Below, piece by piece: positions 45,101-54,376 of a stretch of DNA of 64,000 bases. Position 1 is the stretch's first letter. Each line of letters begins with the position of its first letter. The notes under the pieces are model-generated. The model saw only the letters and a list, made by a program, of their open reading frames with translations, ran no database searches and was not told where the DNA came from. The translations under genes were made by a program, and so were the position numbers. The stretch spans positions 36,227 to 100,226 of the forward strand of contig JAFWIE010000071.1 in assembly GCA_017533825.1 (NCBI GenBank), in the 5' to 3' direction. The stretch comes from Atopobiaceae bacterium. Its GTDB lineage: Bacteria; Actinomycetota; Coriobacteriia; Coriobacteriales; Atopobiaceae.

Positions 45101-47797
45101 GCCGTCCTCGTCACAGGTAGCTTCCACGGCGTCATGCTTGGTGAGCGTGTTCGCCTTGACGGTCACGGTCATGCCTTCGGCAACGTTCTCGCCACCCATT
45201 ACGCAGGACACGCTGTAGACCTTGTCCACGTTGAACGTGGTGTTCGCAGGAATGTTGAAGGTAGCTACCTGCTCGGTGCCGGTTCCGGTCGTCTGGGCCT
45301 TGAGTTCGGAGCCATCGGTGCCGGTGAGCTTGACCTCGATGCCTTCACCGAGATACTGGCCGCTCAGGATGACCTTTGCCTCGCCGCCATCCGCCGTGAG
45401 CTCGACGGGATCAACGCTCGCCTCAGGACGGTCTGCCACGTGAACTATGAGCCAGTCGGAATTGACGACGGCGCCATCCTTTGCATTCGGCAACGTGTAT
45501 GTGGCGCGGACCTTGTAGTCACCCTTCTTCTCAGCGGTGAATATGCCGTTCTCATCAACCGACACGGGGGAGTTCTCAGAATTGTCGCGTGCCTCGTACT
45601 TCACGCTATGCGTAACGATTCTGTCGCTCGCGTCGATGACAGCTGCGTTAAATGCGTTGTTGAGGTCGAGCTGCTCGCCCACGATGATGGTCGGCTCGCC
45701 CTCAGCCTCGATCTGGTATCCCGTGAGGTCCGTAACGGGCTTGTTCACCGTGACGCGGACGATGGGCGTGATTAGGCCGTGCGGGTTGCTCCTTGTGACC
45801 TCCAAGCCCTCCTTGGCCTTGTAGGTCACGTTATTGTCCAACACCCACATGAGATAGGCCTGGCCCTCCGCCTTGGCGACGACCTCCATGGTGCCGGTAG
45901 CCTCGTCGTAGTCAATCTCGATGACGTCACTCGCATCGAGCTGATTGCCCAATCCGTCACACAGGACCCACTCGCCCTTGTCGGGCTGGAATCCGTAATA
46001 ATCGACGCCATACTCGTTGTAGCCATCGACCTTGAGGTTGGCAAGACTCAACGAGTCGCCCACGATCATCGAGTAGCGCTTGTTGCCTTCGGTAAGTTTG
46101 ACCTCTTTCAGTTGGAAGAGTGGCTGGATGTTGCCAAGTGACGAGGTGTTGGTCGTCGTGGTAACGGTCATCGACATGCCCGCAGTGAACATGGGAAGCT
46201 GGGTGGCAGCAGCTTGGATTTTGCTCGCTATGTTTCCATCCCAACCATTCGTGCCCTCGCTATAGGTCTTTTCGACGATCTTGTCCCAGTCAATGCCCGA
46301 AACGCTGATGTGATCTTCTTCGTATGCTCCCGCCACCTGACCGTAAGCACGCTCTATCTTGTTCTTTGTGCTCGCGTTCAACGCACGCATGTAGAGGTTC
46401 TGCGTCGCATGCACGCCGCCGTCCTGAACCCCACAGCCAAACCGGGCGGAGAACGTCTTCACGTCATTTTTGGCTCCGGGTTTCCAGCACAGGCTGACGA
46501 TGGCGACCTTGTAGTTTAGAACCGTGGGGCAATTGAAGCTCAGCGTCTTCGCTACTATTCCCTTGGATTTCTCGAAGGCAATCGCCGTGTGGGGTGGTAT
46601 CGTGACTGAAGTCGTGCTCGATGTGCTCGTGCTGTTGCTAATTGACTCTTCTTTAGAATGTGCCGTCTGGATTGCCTTGGACCAATTGGTGGAGAAGTGG
46701 AACCCAATCTTTTGGGACCATTTTGCAGTGCCAGCGGCAACGTTGGCATCGTGCTCAAACTCCACGTTAACGCCGGCGTCGATACCGTGCGTTATGGTCT
46801 TGGAGTGTGAGTAACTGCTCGACACGGTCTCCTCGGTGGAATTGCTCAGGGTAAAGCTCTCCTGTTGGTCCCTTTGCGAGCGATTTTCAACGAACTCCGT
46901 GCTGGCCTTCGTGGAGTCGTCATCTGCGGTATACTCCTCCAGTCGACTCGCGCCCACCTCCTCGTCAAGACCGACAGCCGTAAGCTGGAAATCGTAGAAG
47001 ATAAGGGCGTAGTTGTTGGAAAAGTACCTATCACCATCCTCATCTTGAGAGCTGACGATACGATAGAAGGCGTGCGCGCTTCCCGCCTCCGCGTCGTCCT
47101 TCATCCAGCTGAGGCCTGCGCCGTCTTCGCCAGCAAGCTCGTAGAGTTTTGCCGATCTCTCTGCGCGATGGTTAATGTATAAGTCGTGGTCGTTAATCTC
47201 GTCGCCAGCATATGCAGCGCCACTCATGTCGCACATCTCGCGCAGGATGTCGTCCATGCTGACTGCGTACTGGAGGCCGGAGGTCATGTACGTGTCATCA
47301 TTATCACGACCGCGCCATTCGCCACTGCGGTTGTAGCGATCTTCACCCGTGTCATCTTCGTCGTGTTCGTTCAGCTCGCTTCTACCCATCAAGGCGTCTA
47401 TGACATCAACAGATCCGGCATCGGAAGGATCTCCATTTTCAACATCTGGGCCATACCACTCATTCCATCTTGTCTTATTCTTTCTGGAGTTGATGGTTAC
47501 CGGCGAGTTGTCGTCGTATATGGCACCTGCAATCGGCGCCCACATCTTGCTCAGCTCGTCAGCGACAACTCCGAGGTTGTCGATAGTGAGCTCGTCCCCA
47601 TTGATCTTGTCGTCCCAACAGTTCAGGGTATACGGATCGATTTTTATCTTACTGACCTTTTTGTTGTCACCCTGCCCTGTATACTCGATGTCCCCTTCTC
47701 CCAGCTCCACGACAGCCAGAGCCTCAGTCGGGAACGTGCTTAACGCCATGGCGCACGAGAGCACCACCGCCAGCAAACCTCGTAATCTACCTCTCAT
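42131..47797 (-). CDS. Giant secreted protein with aerolysin-like segment, 40-residue repeats and ChW repeats
   Basis: A 1,888-residue exported protein. Signal peptide 1-28 (ending TEALA). An unrecognised region follows to about 290. Residues 300-450 resemble an aerolysin/ETX-MTX2 pore-forming module: Ser/Thr-rich strands (SNSTEETVSSSYSHSKTITH), an alternating stretch around 338-375 that could be the insertion hairpin, then STSSTTSVTIPPHTAIAFE. Ig-like modules follow to about 930. Then come Cys-rich segments (YWECSRCHTAF, TCTKCGDIFADEAG) and about ten 40-residue units of the type GHDWDEGVVTTEPTC then YTCKNDPTHTK (1169-1572). Three ChW repeats end the chain (from about 1750). The start has AAGGGGGTAGGA upstream. 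There is no sortase motif; the ChW repeats probably hold it at the wall. A role as adhesin, bacteriocin-like or host-active pore former is inferred. Confidence 0.8.
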   Translation of the reverse strand: MRGRLRGLLAVVLSCAMALSTFPTEALAVVELGEGDIEYTGQGDNKKVSKIKIDPYTLNCWDDKINGDELTIDNLGVVADELSKMWAPIAGAIYDDNSPVTINSRKNKTRWNEWYGPDVENGDPSDAGSVDVIDALMGRSELNEHDEDDTGEDRYNRSGEWRGRDNDDTYMTSGLQYAVSMDDILREMCDMSGAAYAGDEINDHDLYINHRAERSAKLYELAGEDGAGLSWMKDDAEAGSAHAFYRIVSSQDEDGDRYFSNNYALIFYDFQLTAVGLDEEVGASRLEEYTADDDSTKASTEFVENRSQRDQQESFTLSNSTEETVSSSYSHSKTITHGIDAGVNVEFEHDANVAAGTAKWSQKIGFHFSTNWSKAIQTAHSKEESISNSTSTSSTTSVTIPPHTAIAFEKSKGIVAKTLSFNCPTVLNYKVAIVSLCWKPGAKNDVKTFSARFGCGVQDGGVHATQNLYMRALNASTKNKIERAYGQVAGAYEEDHISVSGIDWDKIVEKTYSEGTNGWDGNIASKIQAAATQLPMFTAGMSMTVTTTTNTSSLGNIQPLFQLKEVKLTEGNKRYSMIVGDSLSLANLKVDGYNEYGVDYYGFQPDKGEWVLCDGLGNQLDASDVIEIDYDEATGTMEVVAKAEGQAYLMWVLDNNVTYKAKEGLEVTRSNPHGLITPIVRVTVNKPVTDLTGYQIEAEGEPTIIVGEQLDLNNAFNAAVIDASDRIVTHSVKYEARDNSENSPVSVDENGIFTAEKKGDYKVRATYTLPNAKDGAVVNSDWLIVHVADRPEASVDPVELTADGGEAKVILSGQYLGEGIEVKLTGTDGSELKAQTTGTGTEQVATFNIPANTTFNVDKVYSVSCVMGGENVAEGMTVTVKANTLTKHDAVEATCDEDGSVAYWECDQTGKLYRDENGTEEITAENVTVKALGHELTKHEAVSATCETDGNIEYWECSRCHTAFADEACRNPVDLADVVVPATGHAWGDWDVTTPATEEAPGVETRTCGNEGCGATETRTIDILEHTHDLVKTEAVAATCENPGNIEYWTCTKCGDIFADEAGTQPITIDDTVIQPTGHSFGEWMETRPATEDAEGEETRACNNPGCEYKETRTIPTKTHTHDLQKIDASAATCTQDGNIDYWLCTSCGRLFTDIAATTEVNVEDAVVPATGHKWDNGTETTAAGCTTRGVMTFHCTNAGCTEEKTVSIPATGHDWGEGVATKQPGCTTNGEREYTCANGCGSTKTEPIEAIGHKWPEEGTVTTEPTCTAKGVRTYTCENELTHTKQESIPALGHDWGEGVVTTEPTCTAKGEETFTCKNDPTHTMTKPIDAINHDWDEGVVTTEPTCTTKGVRTYTCKNDPTHTMTKPIDAINHDWDEGVVTAEPTCTDKGKKTFTCKNDPTHTKTVAIDALGHDWDEGAVTTAPTCTGKGVRTFTCKNDPTHTKTAPIDALGHEWDEGEVTTAPTCITKGVRTYTCKNDSTHTKTKAIAATGHDWDAGKVTKKPTCNAEGTKTYTCKNDPTHTKTESIEALGHEWDEGEITTAPTCTAKGVRTYTCKHDATHTKTKAVAATGHNWSAPTYKWSKDYSSVTATRTCQNDPSHVQTETVETTKKVNQKATCTTAGKATYTATFSNAAFKKQTKTQTLAKLGHKWGTTTYTWSKDLSTCTAKHVCTRDKSHVQTAKAKVTSKVTKKPTATKAGVRTYTATFDASWAKKQTKTASIAATGTPTVSALGHVSNVGWMNRVSGGKVVGIPGHSRRLEALELTLQGAPVSGGIEYRSHVQDTGWEKSWSRNGKMSGTTGQSKRIEALQVRLYGKMAEQYDVYYRVYSQNYGWMGWAKNGAKAGTQSKKLRVEAIQVTLVKKGGKAPSAVFQGAKQAYSKVFVK
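43080..44290. repeat. 120-bp in-gene tandem repeats, about ten units
   Basis: These encode the 40-residue GH(D/E/K)W...C...G...YTC repeats. Neighbouring units near 43600-43900 are close to identical at DNA level and outer units are more diverged, as expected for recombination-driven expansion and contraction. Confidence 0.9.
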
Positions 47798-47864
47798 TCC
47801 TACCCCCTTATCATTGCTTGCCTTTTTCCACCGGCCTCGCGGTGGACTGTAATCTACAAGCAAA

Positions 47865-47893
47865 ATTGTATCTGTTGATCTATTCATTTGAAA
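47865..47893 (-). promoter_or_regulatory. Possible promoter of the giant gene
   Basis: On the minus strand TTTCAA, 17 bp, TACAAT. It lies about 70 bp before the chosen start, within an AT-rich stretch. Confidence 0.45.
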
Positions 47894-48050
47894 CATGAAT
47901 CTCTATCAGACCTGAAACGTCATTACCTCTGTGCGGAGATTTCTCGATAGGTAAGCTGGTGAATTGGGGTCCAATCACCCATGATCCCACACAAATGGGT
48001 AAGAGGCACGCTCGGGACCCTCACCCGTTGGAGCACGTGCCATGCCGGCA

Positions 48051-48084
48051 CAAAAAGCGCCGCCCCCGGATGGGAGCGGCGCTT
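48051..48084 (-). terminator. Intrinsic terminator of the glg operon
   Basis: AAGCGCCGC pairs with GCGGCGCTT; on the minus strand it is followed by TTTTT. It lies 22 bp after the glgA stop. Confidence 0.92.
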
Positions 48085-48105
48085 GGCCTGAGTTTGCTTC
48101 GCAGC

Positions 48106-49599
48106 TTACTCGGGACGCTTGTTGTAACGAATCACGTCCGGATGCAGGCTGTGGTACAGGTCTAGGTACTCGTCAGCCGCACGGCGCCAGCTGAAGTCCT
48201 CAGCCATGGCCTGAAGCTGGAGCTGCTTCCACGCGTCCTTGTTGGTCCAGAAGACCTCGCACGCGTTGAGCAGGCAGCCGGCCATCTCGTCGGCGTTCAT
48301 GTTGGCGAACGAGAAGCCCGTGCCCTCGCCCGTGAACTGGTTGTACGGCTGGACGGAGTCGCGCAGGCCACCGGTCTCGCGCACGACCGGCAAGGTGCCG
48401 TAGCGCATGGCGATCATCTGGGTAAGGCCGCACGGCTCGAACTCGCTCGGCATGAGGAAGAGGTCCGCGCCCGCGTACATACGATGGCTCAGAGGGCCGT
48501 CGAACGCGATGCGCGCGCTCATCATGTCGCCGTACTTCCAATCGAAGTACTTGAAGGAGTCCTCGTAGTCCTTGTCGCCGGTTCCGAGGATGGCAACCTG
48601 CACGCCGCGCGCCATGAGGGCGTTCATGCTGTAGCGCACGAGGTCGAGGCCCTTCTGCTTGGTGAGGCGACCCACCATGCAGACGAGCGGCCGCTCGGGA
48701 TCCTGACGCAGTCCGAACTCCTCCTGCAGGGCACGCTTGCACTCCGCCTTGCCGCTGAGGTCCTTGGCATCGTAGTTCGCCGGCAGGAACTCGTCCGTCG
48801 CCGGATCCCACTCAACCGTGTCGATGCCGTTGAGAATGCCCGAGAGCGACCCGGCGCGGCGACGGAAGATTCCGTCCATGCCCTCGCCATAGAACGGCAT
48901 CTGCAGCTCGTTGGCGTAGGTCGGGCTCACCGTGCTGATGAGGTCGGAGTAGAGCAGCGCACCGCGCATGTAGTTGATTGCCTGCGGCCCGCAGTAGAGC
49001 TGGTCGCGCGCAGAGGGGACGTCGGCGAGGCCCAGGATGTCGTTGAGAACCTTGTCGGAGTACTGGCCCTGGAAGAGGACGTTGTGCACCGAGAAGATCG
49101 TCTTGACGTGGGCACACGCCGGAATCTGCATGTAGAACTCGCGCAGGAACACAGTGGCCATGGCGGTTTGCCAGTCGTTGCAGTGCAGCACGTCGCACTC
49201 GAGCTCCTCGACCTTGGCGATCGACTCGCAGATGGCCTTGGAGAAGAACGCGAAGCGCTCCCCGTCGTCAAAGAAACCGTAGAGGCTGTCGCGCTTGAAG
49301 TACGCCTCGTTGTCGATGAAGTAGAAGTCGAGGCCCTGATAGGTCAGCTTCTCAACGCCGCAGTACACGCTACGCCAAGAGAGGGGCACGTAGAAGTCTG
49401 CCACGTGCTTCATCTGGTCCACGTACTCCTGCGGAATGGTTCCGTACTTCGGCGAGATGACGGCGACCTTGGCCCCGGCATGTTTGAGCGCGCGCGGAAG
49501 GGAGCCCGCCACGTCGCCCAGGCCGCCGCTCTTCGAGAAGGGCTTGACCTCGGATGCCGCAAAGAGAATCTTGAGCTTTCTTCTTACGCTGTCTGCCAT
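48106..49599 (-). CDS. glgA: Glycogen synthase (ADP-glucose, GT5)
   Basis: A 497-residue GlgA that transfers glucose from ADP-glucose onto growing alpha-1,4-glucan. The N-terminal nucleotide-sugar site SKSGGLGDVAGSLPRAL (the KxGGLGDV motif), CNDWQTA, and the C-terminal ACTIVE-site block PSEFEPCGLTQMIAMRYGT are all intact. Its length fits bacterial GlgA. It is the last gene of glgP-glgC-glgD-glgA, 34 bp after glgD, and a clean terminator follows. AGGGATGCATC precedes ATG 49599. Confidence 0.97.
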   Translation of the reverse strand: MADSVRRKLKILFAASEVKPFSKSGGLGDVAGSLPRALKHAGAKVAVISPKYGTIPQEYVDQMKHVADFYVPLSWRSVYCGVEKLTYQGLDFYFIDNEAYFKRDSLYGFFDDGERFAFFSKAICESIAKVEELECDVLHCNDWQTAMATVFLREFYMQIPACAHVKTIFSVHNVLFQGQYSDKVLNDILGLADVPSARDQLYCGPQAINYMRGALLYSDLISTVSPTYANELQMPFYGEGMDGIFRRRAGSLSGILNGIDTVEWDPATDEFLPANYDAKDLSGKAECKRALQEEFGLRQDPERPLVCMVGRLTKQKGLDLVRYSMNALMARGVQVAILGTGDKDYEDSFKYFDWKYGDMMSARIAFDGPLSHRMYAGADLFLMPSEFEPCGLTQMIAMRYGTLPVVRETGGLRDSVQPYNQFTGEGTGFSFANMNADEMAGCLLNACEVFWTNKDAWKQLQLQAMAEDFSWRRAADEYLDLYHSLHPDVIRYNKRPE

Positions 49600-49633
49600 G
49601 ATGCATCCCTGCCTTGTAGTTTAGTGTGTCTGA

Positions 49634-50728
49634 CTAGTTCTTTTTGAGGTAGAGAATGTCGCCATCAGTGCCGCGAAGCTCAGTGCCGGCAGGCACAACG
49701 TTCGCCTTGTCGATGATGGCGTTCTCGATCTTTGCGCCGGTCTTGATGATGACGCCCTGCATGATCACGGCGTTGCGCACGGACGCACCCGGCTCGACGA
49801 TGACGTTACGGCCGAGGATGGAATTCTCAACGGTGCCGTAAATGCGATCGCCAGAGGCGATGAGGGCGTTGGTGACCTTGCAGCCCGGCTCGTACTTCGC
49901 AGGCGGGTTATCGTGAGCCTTGGTCTTGATCTCGCGGTTGCCCTGAGGAGCGAGTTCGTCGAGGACCTCGGGATCGAGCAGGTCGATGTTGGCCTTGAAG
50001 TAGGAGGCCTTGTCGAAGATCGGCTTCATGTAGCCGTCGAACTCGTTGATCATGACGCGGAAGCGGCCATACTCAGAGTTCAGAGCCTCGAAAAGATCGA
50101 GGTGATCGACAGCCGCGAAGGAGTCGAGGAGCTCGAGGAGCAGCTCACGCTCGATGATGGCGTAGTCGAGGAAGGCCTCCTCGCCAAACTTCACGCCCTG
50201 ATGCATGCCCTTGACGCGTCCATCCTCAACGTCGAAAGTCACGACGTCGATGTTGCCGTCGCAGGATGCCTTCTTGGTCAGGACGGTGATGTTTGCGCCG
50301 GAAGCCTCATGGGCGGCGATGAGCGCCTTGACGTCCACGTTGCAGACGAAGTTGGCCGTGGCGAGCACGACGTACTTCTCGGAGTTCTTGGTGAAGAACG
50401 CACGATTCTGCACGAGGTCACGGATGAGGAAGCGGGCACCGGTGCGGCTGGTGCCGAAGGCGGTGCCGGGCATGATGAAGAGGCCGCCGTTCTTGCGGTC
50501 GAGATCCCAATCCTTGCCGGAGCCAACGTGGTCAACGAGGCTGCGGTAGTTGTTGGGCATAATCATGCCGACGTTGCGGATGCCCGCGTCCACCATGTTG
50601 GAGAGCGCGAAGTCCACCAGGCGATAACGGCCCAGATAGGGCATGGACGCCACGGGCCGGCCCAGGAATACGTCATCGTTAGATGCCGTCGTGTAGTTGC
50701 AGGTCACAAGACCGATTGCCTTGGGCAT
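49634..50728 (-). CDS. glgD: ADP-glucose pyrophosphorylase-like subunit GlgD
   Basis: A 364-residue homologue of GlgC typical of GlgD. It keeps the nucleotidyltransferase fold (LGRYRLVDFALSNMVDAGIR, YVVLATANFVCNVD) but the GGxGxRL signature for nucleotide binding is replaced by CNYTTASNDDVFLGRPVA. A left-handed beta-helix follows at the C-terminus. In Bacillus and relatives GlgD pairs with GlgC and raises its activity. Only 3 bp separate it from glgC. Confidence 0.93.
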   Translation of the reverse strand: MPKAIGLVTCNYTTASNDDVFLGRPVASMPYLGRYRLVDFALSNMVDAGIRNVGMIMPNNYRSLVDHVGSGKDWDLDRKNGGLFIMPGTAFGTSRTGARFLIRDLVQNRAFFTKNSEKYVVLATANFVCNVDVKALIAAHEASGANITVLTKKASCDGNIDVVTFDVEDGRVKGMHQGVKFGEEAFLDYAIIERELLLELLDSFAAVDHLDLFEALNSEYGRFRVMINEFDGYMKPIFDKASYFKANIDLLDPEVLDELAPQGNREIKTKAHDNPPAKYEPGCKVTNALIASGDRIYGTVENSILGRNVIVEPGASVRNAVIMQGVIIKTGAKIENAIIDKANVVPAGTELRGTDGDILYLKKN

Positions 50729-50731
50729 CGT

Positions 50732-51871
50732 TTACGCCTCCTTCTCAACAACGGCGTCATCGCCGAGGGTAACGGTTTCCTCATCTGCAGAACCAAAGGT
50801 TGCGCCGGGCTTGACCACGGAGCGCTCGGCCATGATCGCGTTGATGACCACGGCACCCTCCTCGACGCGCGCGCCGGGGAAGAGGATGGAGTCCTTGACG
50901 ATGGCGTTCTTGCCCACGAAGACGTCGGCGCTGATCACGGAGTGCTCAACCGAGCCCATGATGGTGCAGCCGTTGTCGACGAGGGAGTCGTCCACAGAGC
51001 CCTTGGGGCCGACGAATGCGGGAGGACGGGTGGAGGAGTTGCTCATGATGGGAGCGTCCTGCGCGAACAGGTCGAACGCGGGCTCGGCGCCCAGCAGCTC
51101 CATGTTGGCCTCGTGGAAGGAAGCCACGGTGCCTACGTCGCGCCAATAAGCCTTGAACTGGTAGGTGTAGAGGCGCTTGCCGGCGTTCAGCAGCTTCGGG
51201 ATGATGTCGCCACCAAAGTCGTGCGTGGAATCGGGATCCTTGTCGTCCTCCTTGAGGGTGTTGATAAGGAGGTCAGCGTTGAAGATGTAGATGCCCATGG
51301 AGGCAAGGTTGCTCTTGGGCTCGGCCGGCTTCTCGACGAACTCCTCGATGCGGCCGTCCTCGGCGCAGTTCATGATGCCAAAGCGAGGCGCGTCCTCCCA
51401 AGGCACGGGCATGACGGCGACGGTGAGGTCAGCGTTGTTTGCCTTGTGCGTGGCGAGCATGTCCTCATAGTCCATGCGATAGAGCTGGTCGCCCGAGAGA
51501 ATGAGGACGTACTCGGCGTCCTGGCCCTCGAGGTAGCCGAGGTTCTGGGTGATGGCGTCGGCGGTTCCTGCGTACCAAGAGGCGCCCGTCTGCGTCGCGA
51601 ACGGTGGAAGGATAGCTACGCCACCGTCACGCTCGTCGAGGTTCCACGCCTCGCCGGTGCCCAGATACTCATGCAGGAGGTACGGACGATACTGCGTGAG
51701 CACGCCCACCGTGCTGATCCCCGAATTCGCGCAGTTGCTCAGCACGAAGTCGATGATGCGATACTTGCCGCCGAACGAAACGGCCGGCTTGGCGACTTTG
51801 CTCGTGAGCACGCCCAGCCTGGACCCCTGCCCGCCGGCAAGAAGCATTGCAACGCATTCCTTCTTGCTCAT
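50732..51871 (-). CDS. glgC: Glucose-1-phosphate adenylyltransferase
   Basis: A 379-residue GlgC that makes ADP-glucose from glucose-1-phosphate and ATP. The signature [20 protein letters not shown], the catalytic region [15 protein letters not shown], the glucose-1-phosphate contact VEKPAEPKS, and the C-terminal beta-helix are present. ATG 51871 has GGGGAG upstream. It lies 45 bp after glgP. It is the catalytic partner of GlgD. Confidence 0.96.
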   Translation of the reverse strand: MSKKECVAMLLAGGQGSRLGVLTSKVAKPAVSFGGKYRIIDFVLSNCANSGISTVGVLTQYRPYLLHEYLGTGEAWNLDERDGGVAILPPFATQTGASWYAGTADAITQNLGYLEGQDAEYVLILSGDQLYRMDYEDMLATHKANNADLTVAVMPVPWEDAPRFGIMNCAEDGRIEEFVEKPAEPKSNLASMGIYIFNADLLINTLKEDDKDPDSTHDFGGDIIPKLLNAGKRLYTYQFKAYWRDVGTVASFHEANMELLGAEPAFDLFAQDAPIMSNSSTRPPAFVGPKGSVDDSLVDNGCTIMGSVEHSVISADVFVGKNAIVKDSILFPGARVEEGAVVINAIMAERSVVKPGATFGSADEETVTLGDDAVVEKEA

Positions 51872-51916
51872 AGAAACTCCCCTTTCGTCACTTTCTCGCG
51901 ACCAACACAAACTAAC

Positions 51917-54340
51917 CTATTCACCAAGATGCCAAATTTCTTCGGCATATTCACGTATTGTTCGGTCAGAGGAGAAGAATCCGGACTTGGCCGTGTTATG
52001 AATCGATACACGGTTCCAATTTCGGGTGTCAGCGTAGCCACTCGTGAGCTCCTCCCATGCCTGAACATAGCCATGGAAGTCGCGGCAGACGAGATACTGG
52101 TCGTTGCTGACCAGCAACTCGTCGCGCACCAGTTCGAAGTTGCCCGACTGACGTGCGAAGGTGCCGTCGGTCAGCTGGTCGATGACGCGACCCAGACGCG
52201 CGCGGTCGGCATTGTACTCATTCCAGGCGTAGTAACGACCGCTCCGGGTAAGCGCCTCGACTTCGGGCGTGCGCAGGCCAAAGATCTTGATGTTCTCCTC
52301 GCCTACCAGCTCGCAGATTTCGACGTTGGCGCCGTCGTAAGTGCCCAAGGTGATGGCACCGTTCATCATGAACTTCATGTTGCCAGTACCAGAAGCCTCA
52401 GTGCCCGCCGTGGAGATCTGCTCGGAAATCTCGGTACCGGGATAGATGATCTGGGCGTTGGACACGGCAAAGTTGGGGATGAAGACAACCTTGATAACGT
52501 CGTTGACGCGGTCGTCGTTGTTGATGACGTCGGCGACGCCGTTGATGAGGCGGATGACCTCCTTGGCAAAGACGTAGCTCTGCGCTGCCTTGCCCGAGAA
52601 GATGAACGTCGTCGGCTGGGGACGGAAGCTCGGGTCGTCGAGCATGCGGTTGTAGATGTCCATGACCTTAAACACGTTCAGCAGCTGGCGCTTGTAGGCG
52701 TGGAAGCGCTTGACCTGCGTATCGAAGACGGACGTGGGATCGACGACGATGCCGGTGGTCTCCTTGATGTAGGCCGCCAGGCGCTCCTTGGCGGTGAGCT
52801 TCGCGGCTGCCCAGCTCTGCAGGAAGGCGTCGTCCTCCTTGAGGGGCAGGAGCTTCTCGAATTCATAGGCATCTTCGAGCCACTTGTCGCCAATGGCCTC
52901 GGTTATCAGGCTGCTCAGCGCGGGGTTCGCGTTGGCGAGGAAGCGACGATGGCTGATGCCGTTGGTCTTGTTGTTGAAGAGTTCCGGGCTGAGTCGGTAG
53001 AAGTCCTTGAGCACGGTGTCCTTGATGATCTGCGTGTGCAAGGCACTGACGCCGTTGACCGAGTGAGAGAAGATCACAGAGAGGTTCGCCATGCGGACCT
53101 GGCCGTCCCACAGAATGGCCGTCTCTTGCAGCATACTGGCCCAGTCGGAGCCCATGCGCGGGAAGGTCTCGCGGAAGCGGCGGTCAATCTCCTCGATGAA
53201 CATGTACAGACGCGGCAGGAGGTTGCGGAACATGTTGATGGGCCACTTCTCCAAGGCCTCGGGCAGCACCGTGGGGTTGGTGTAGGCGCACGTCTCGTGA
53301 GCAATCTTGAACGCGAGGTCGAAGTCCACGCCCTTCTCGTCCACGAGGATGCGCATGAGCTCGGGGCCACACATGGCGGGATGCGTGTCGTTGGTGTGGA
53401 CGCATACGTGATCGCCCAGGTGCTCCCAGTCGGGGCCGTACTCGTTCTCGTAGGTGCGCAGGATCGTCTGCAGGCCCGCGGAGACGAAGAGGTACTCCTG
53501 CTTGAGGCGCAGCAGCTTGCCATGCTCGCCGGCGTCCGCCGGATACAGAATCGTGGAGATGGCCTCAGCGTTGTAGCGGAAGCCGAAGGCGTCGGAGTAC
53601 CGCCCGTCGTTGAAGGCGTCGAGGTCGAAGTCGTCCTCGGCCGGCTCGGCCTTCCACAGGCGAAGCTTGTTCACCTTGCCGCCGCCGTAGCCCACGATCT
53701 CCACGTCGTACGGTACGGCCAGGATCTTCTCGGCGCCCTCGGTGGTGAACCAATAGCGTCCATTCTCCTCGTGACGCACCACGTGGCCACCAAACTGCAC
53801 GGTGACGGCACTGGCGGTCTTGCGCGTCTCCCAAGGGTATCCGTGCTCAAGCCACGCATCGGTCTTCTCGACCTGTCGACCGTCTTTAATCTCCTGGCGG
53901 AAGAGGCCGTAGCGATACCGCATACCGTTGCCGTAGCCCGCGATGCCCTCCTTGGCCATGGAGTCGAGGAAGCAGGCGGCAAGGCGTCCCAGACCACCGT
54001 TGCCCAGACCCGGGTCGCACTCATAGCCGCAAAGCTCATCGAGGTCCATGCCCATGTCGCGCAGGCCCTCCTCAACGAGGTCGTGCACGCCAAAGTTGAG
54101 CAGGTAGTTATCGAGGAGCGGGCCAATCAGGAACTCGAGCGAGAAGTAATAGACCTTCTTCTCGCCGATCGTGTGGGTATCTACGTGCTCTACGCGAGCC
54201 CGGTGTGCGATGAGCGAAGCGAGTACAAAGAAGCGCTCGCGCATGCTGGCGTCTTCGATGTCCTTGCCAAAGGTCTTGCGGCAGCGGTCACGATACTGCT
54301 TGATGAAGTCCTTTTTGCTGCGGAAGATTGCATTTGCCAT
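51917..54340 (-). CDS. glgP: Glycogen/alpha-glucan phosphorylase
   Basis: An 807-residue GT35 phosphorylase that releases glucose-1-phosphate from glycogen. The pyridoxal-phosphate site EASGTGNMKFMMNGAITLGT, with the Lys that binds PLP, is intact. LGNGGLGRLAACFLDS, VHTNDTHPAMCGPELMR and KRFHAYKRQLLN are further family blocks. AAAGGACTAGTAC precedes ATG 54340. It is the first gene of the operon, so synthesis and breakdown genes are transcribed together. A pyridoxal/pyridoxamine kinase gene diverges from it. Confidence 0.97.
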   Translation of the reverse strand: MANAIFRSKKDFIKQYRDRCRKTFGKDIEDASMRERFFVLASLIAHRARVEHVDTHTIGEKKVYYFSLEFLIGPLLDNYLLNFGVHDLVEEGLRDMGMDLDELCGYECDPGLGNGGLGRLAACFLDSMAKEGIAGYGNGMRYRYGLFRQEIKDGRQVEKTDAWLEHGYPWETRKTASAVTVQFGGHVVRHEENGRYWFTTEGAEKILAVPYDVEIVGYGGGKVNKLRLWKAEPAEDDFDLDAFNDGRYSDAFGFRYNAEAISTILYPADAGEHGKLLRLKQEYLFVSAGLQTILRTYENEYGPDWEHLGDHVCVHTNDTHPAMCGPELMRILVDEKGVDFDLAFKIAHETCAYTNPTVLPEALEKWPINMFRNLLPRLYMFIEEIDRRFRETFPRMGSDWASMLQETAILWDGQVRMANLSVIFSHSVNGVSALHTQIIKDTVLKDFYRLSPELFNNKTNGISHRRFLANANPALSSLITEAIGDKWLEDAYEFEKLLPLKEDDAFLQSWAAAKLTAKERLAAYIKETTGIVVDPTSVFDTQVKRFHAYKRQLLNVFKVMDIYNRMLDDPSFRPQPTTFIFSGKAAQSYVFAKEVIRLINGVADVINNDDRVNDVIKVVFIPNFAVSNAQIIYPGTEISEQISTAGTEASGTGNMKFMMNGAITLGTYDGANVEICELVGEENIKIFGLRTPEVEALTRSGRYYAWNEYNADRARLGRVIDQLTDGTFARQSGNFELVRDELLVSNDQYLVCRDFHGYVQAWEELTSGYADTRNWNRVSIHNTAKSGFFSSDRTIREYAEEIWHLGE

Positions 54341-54376
54341 GTACTAGTCCTTTACTCCGGTAACAGAGACATTCGA

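Larger units (their letters stand above)
47798..48105. other. Upstream region of the giant gene
   Basis: About 300 bp. It holds the likely promoter at 47865-47893, a leader hairpin (CCACCGCGAGGCCGGTGG, about 47830-47847), an inverted pair ACCCAT...ATGGGT around 47978-48001, and the glg terminator. No gene is seen. Confidence 0.6.
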
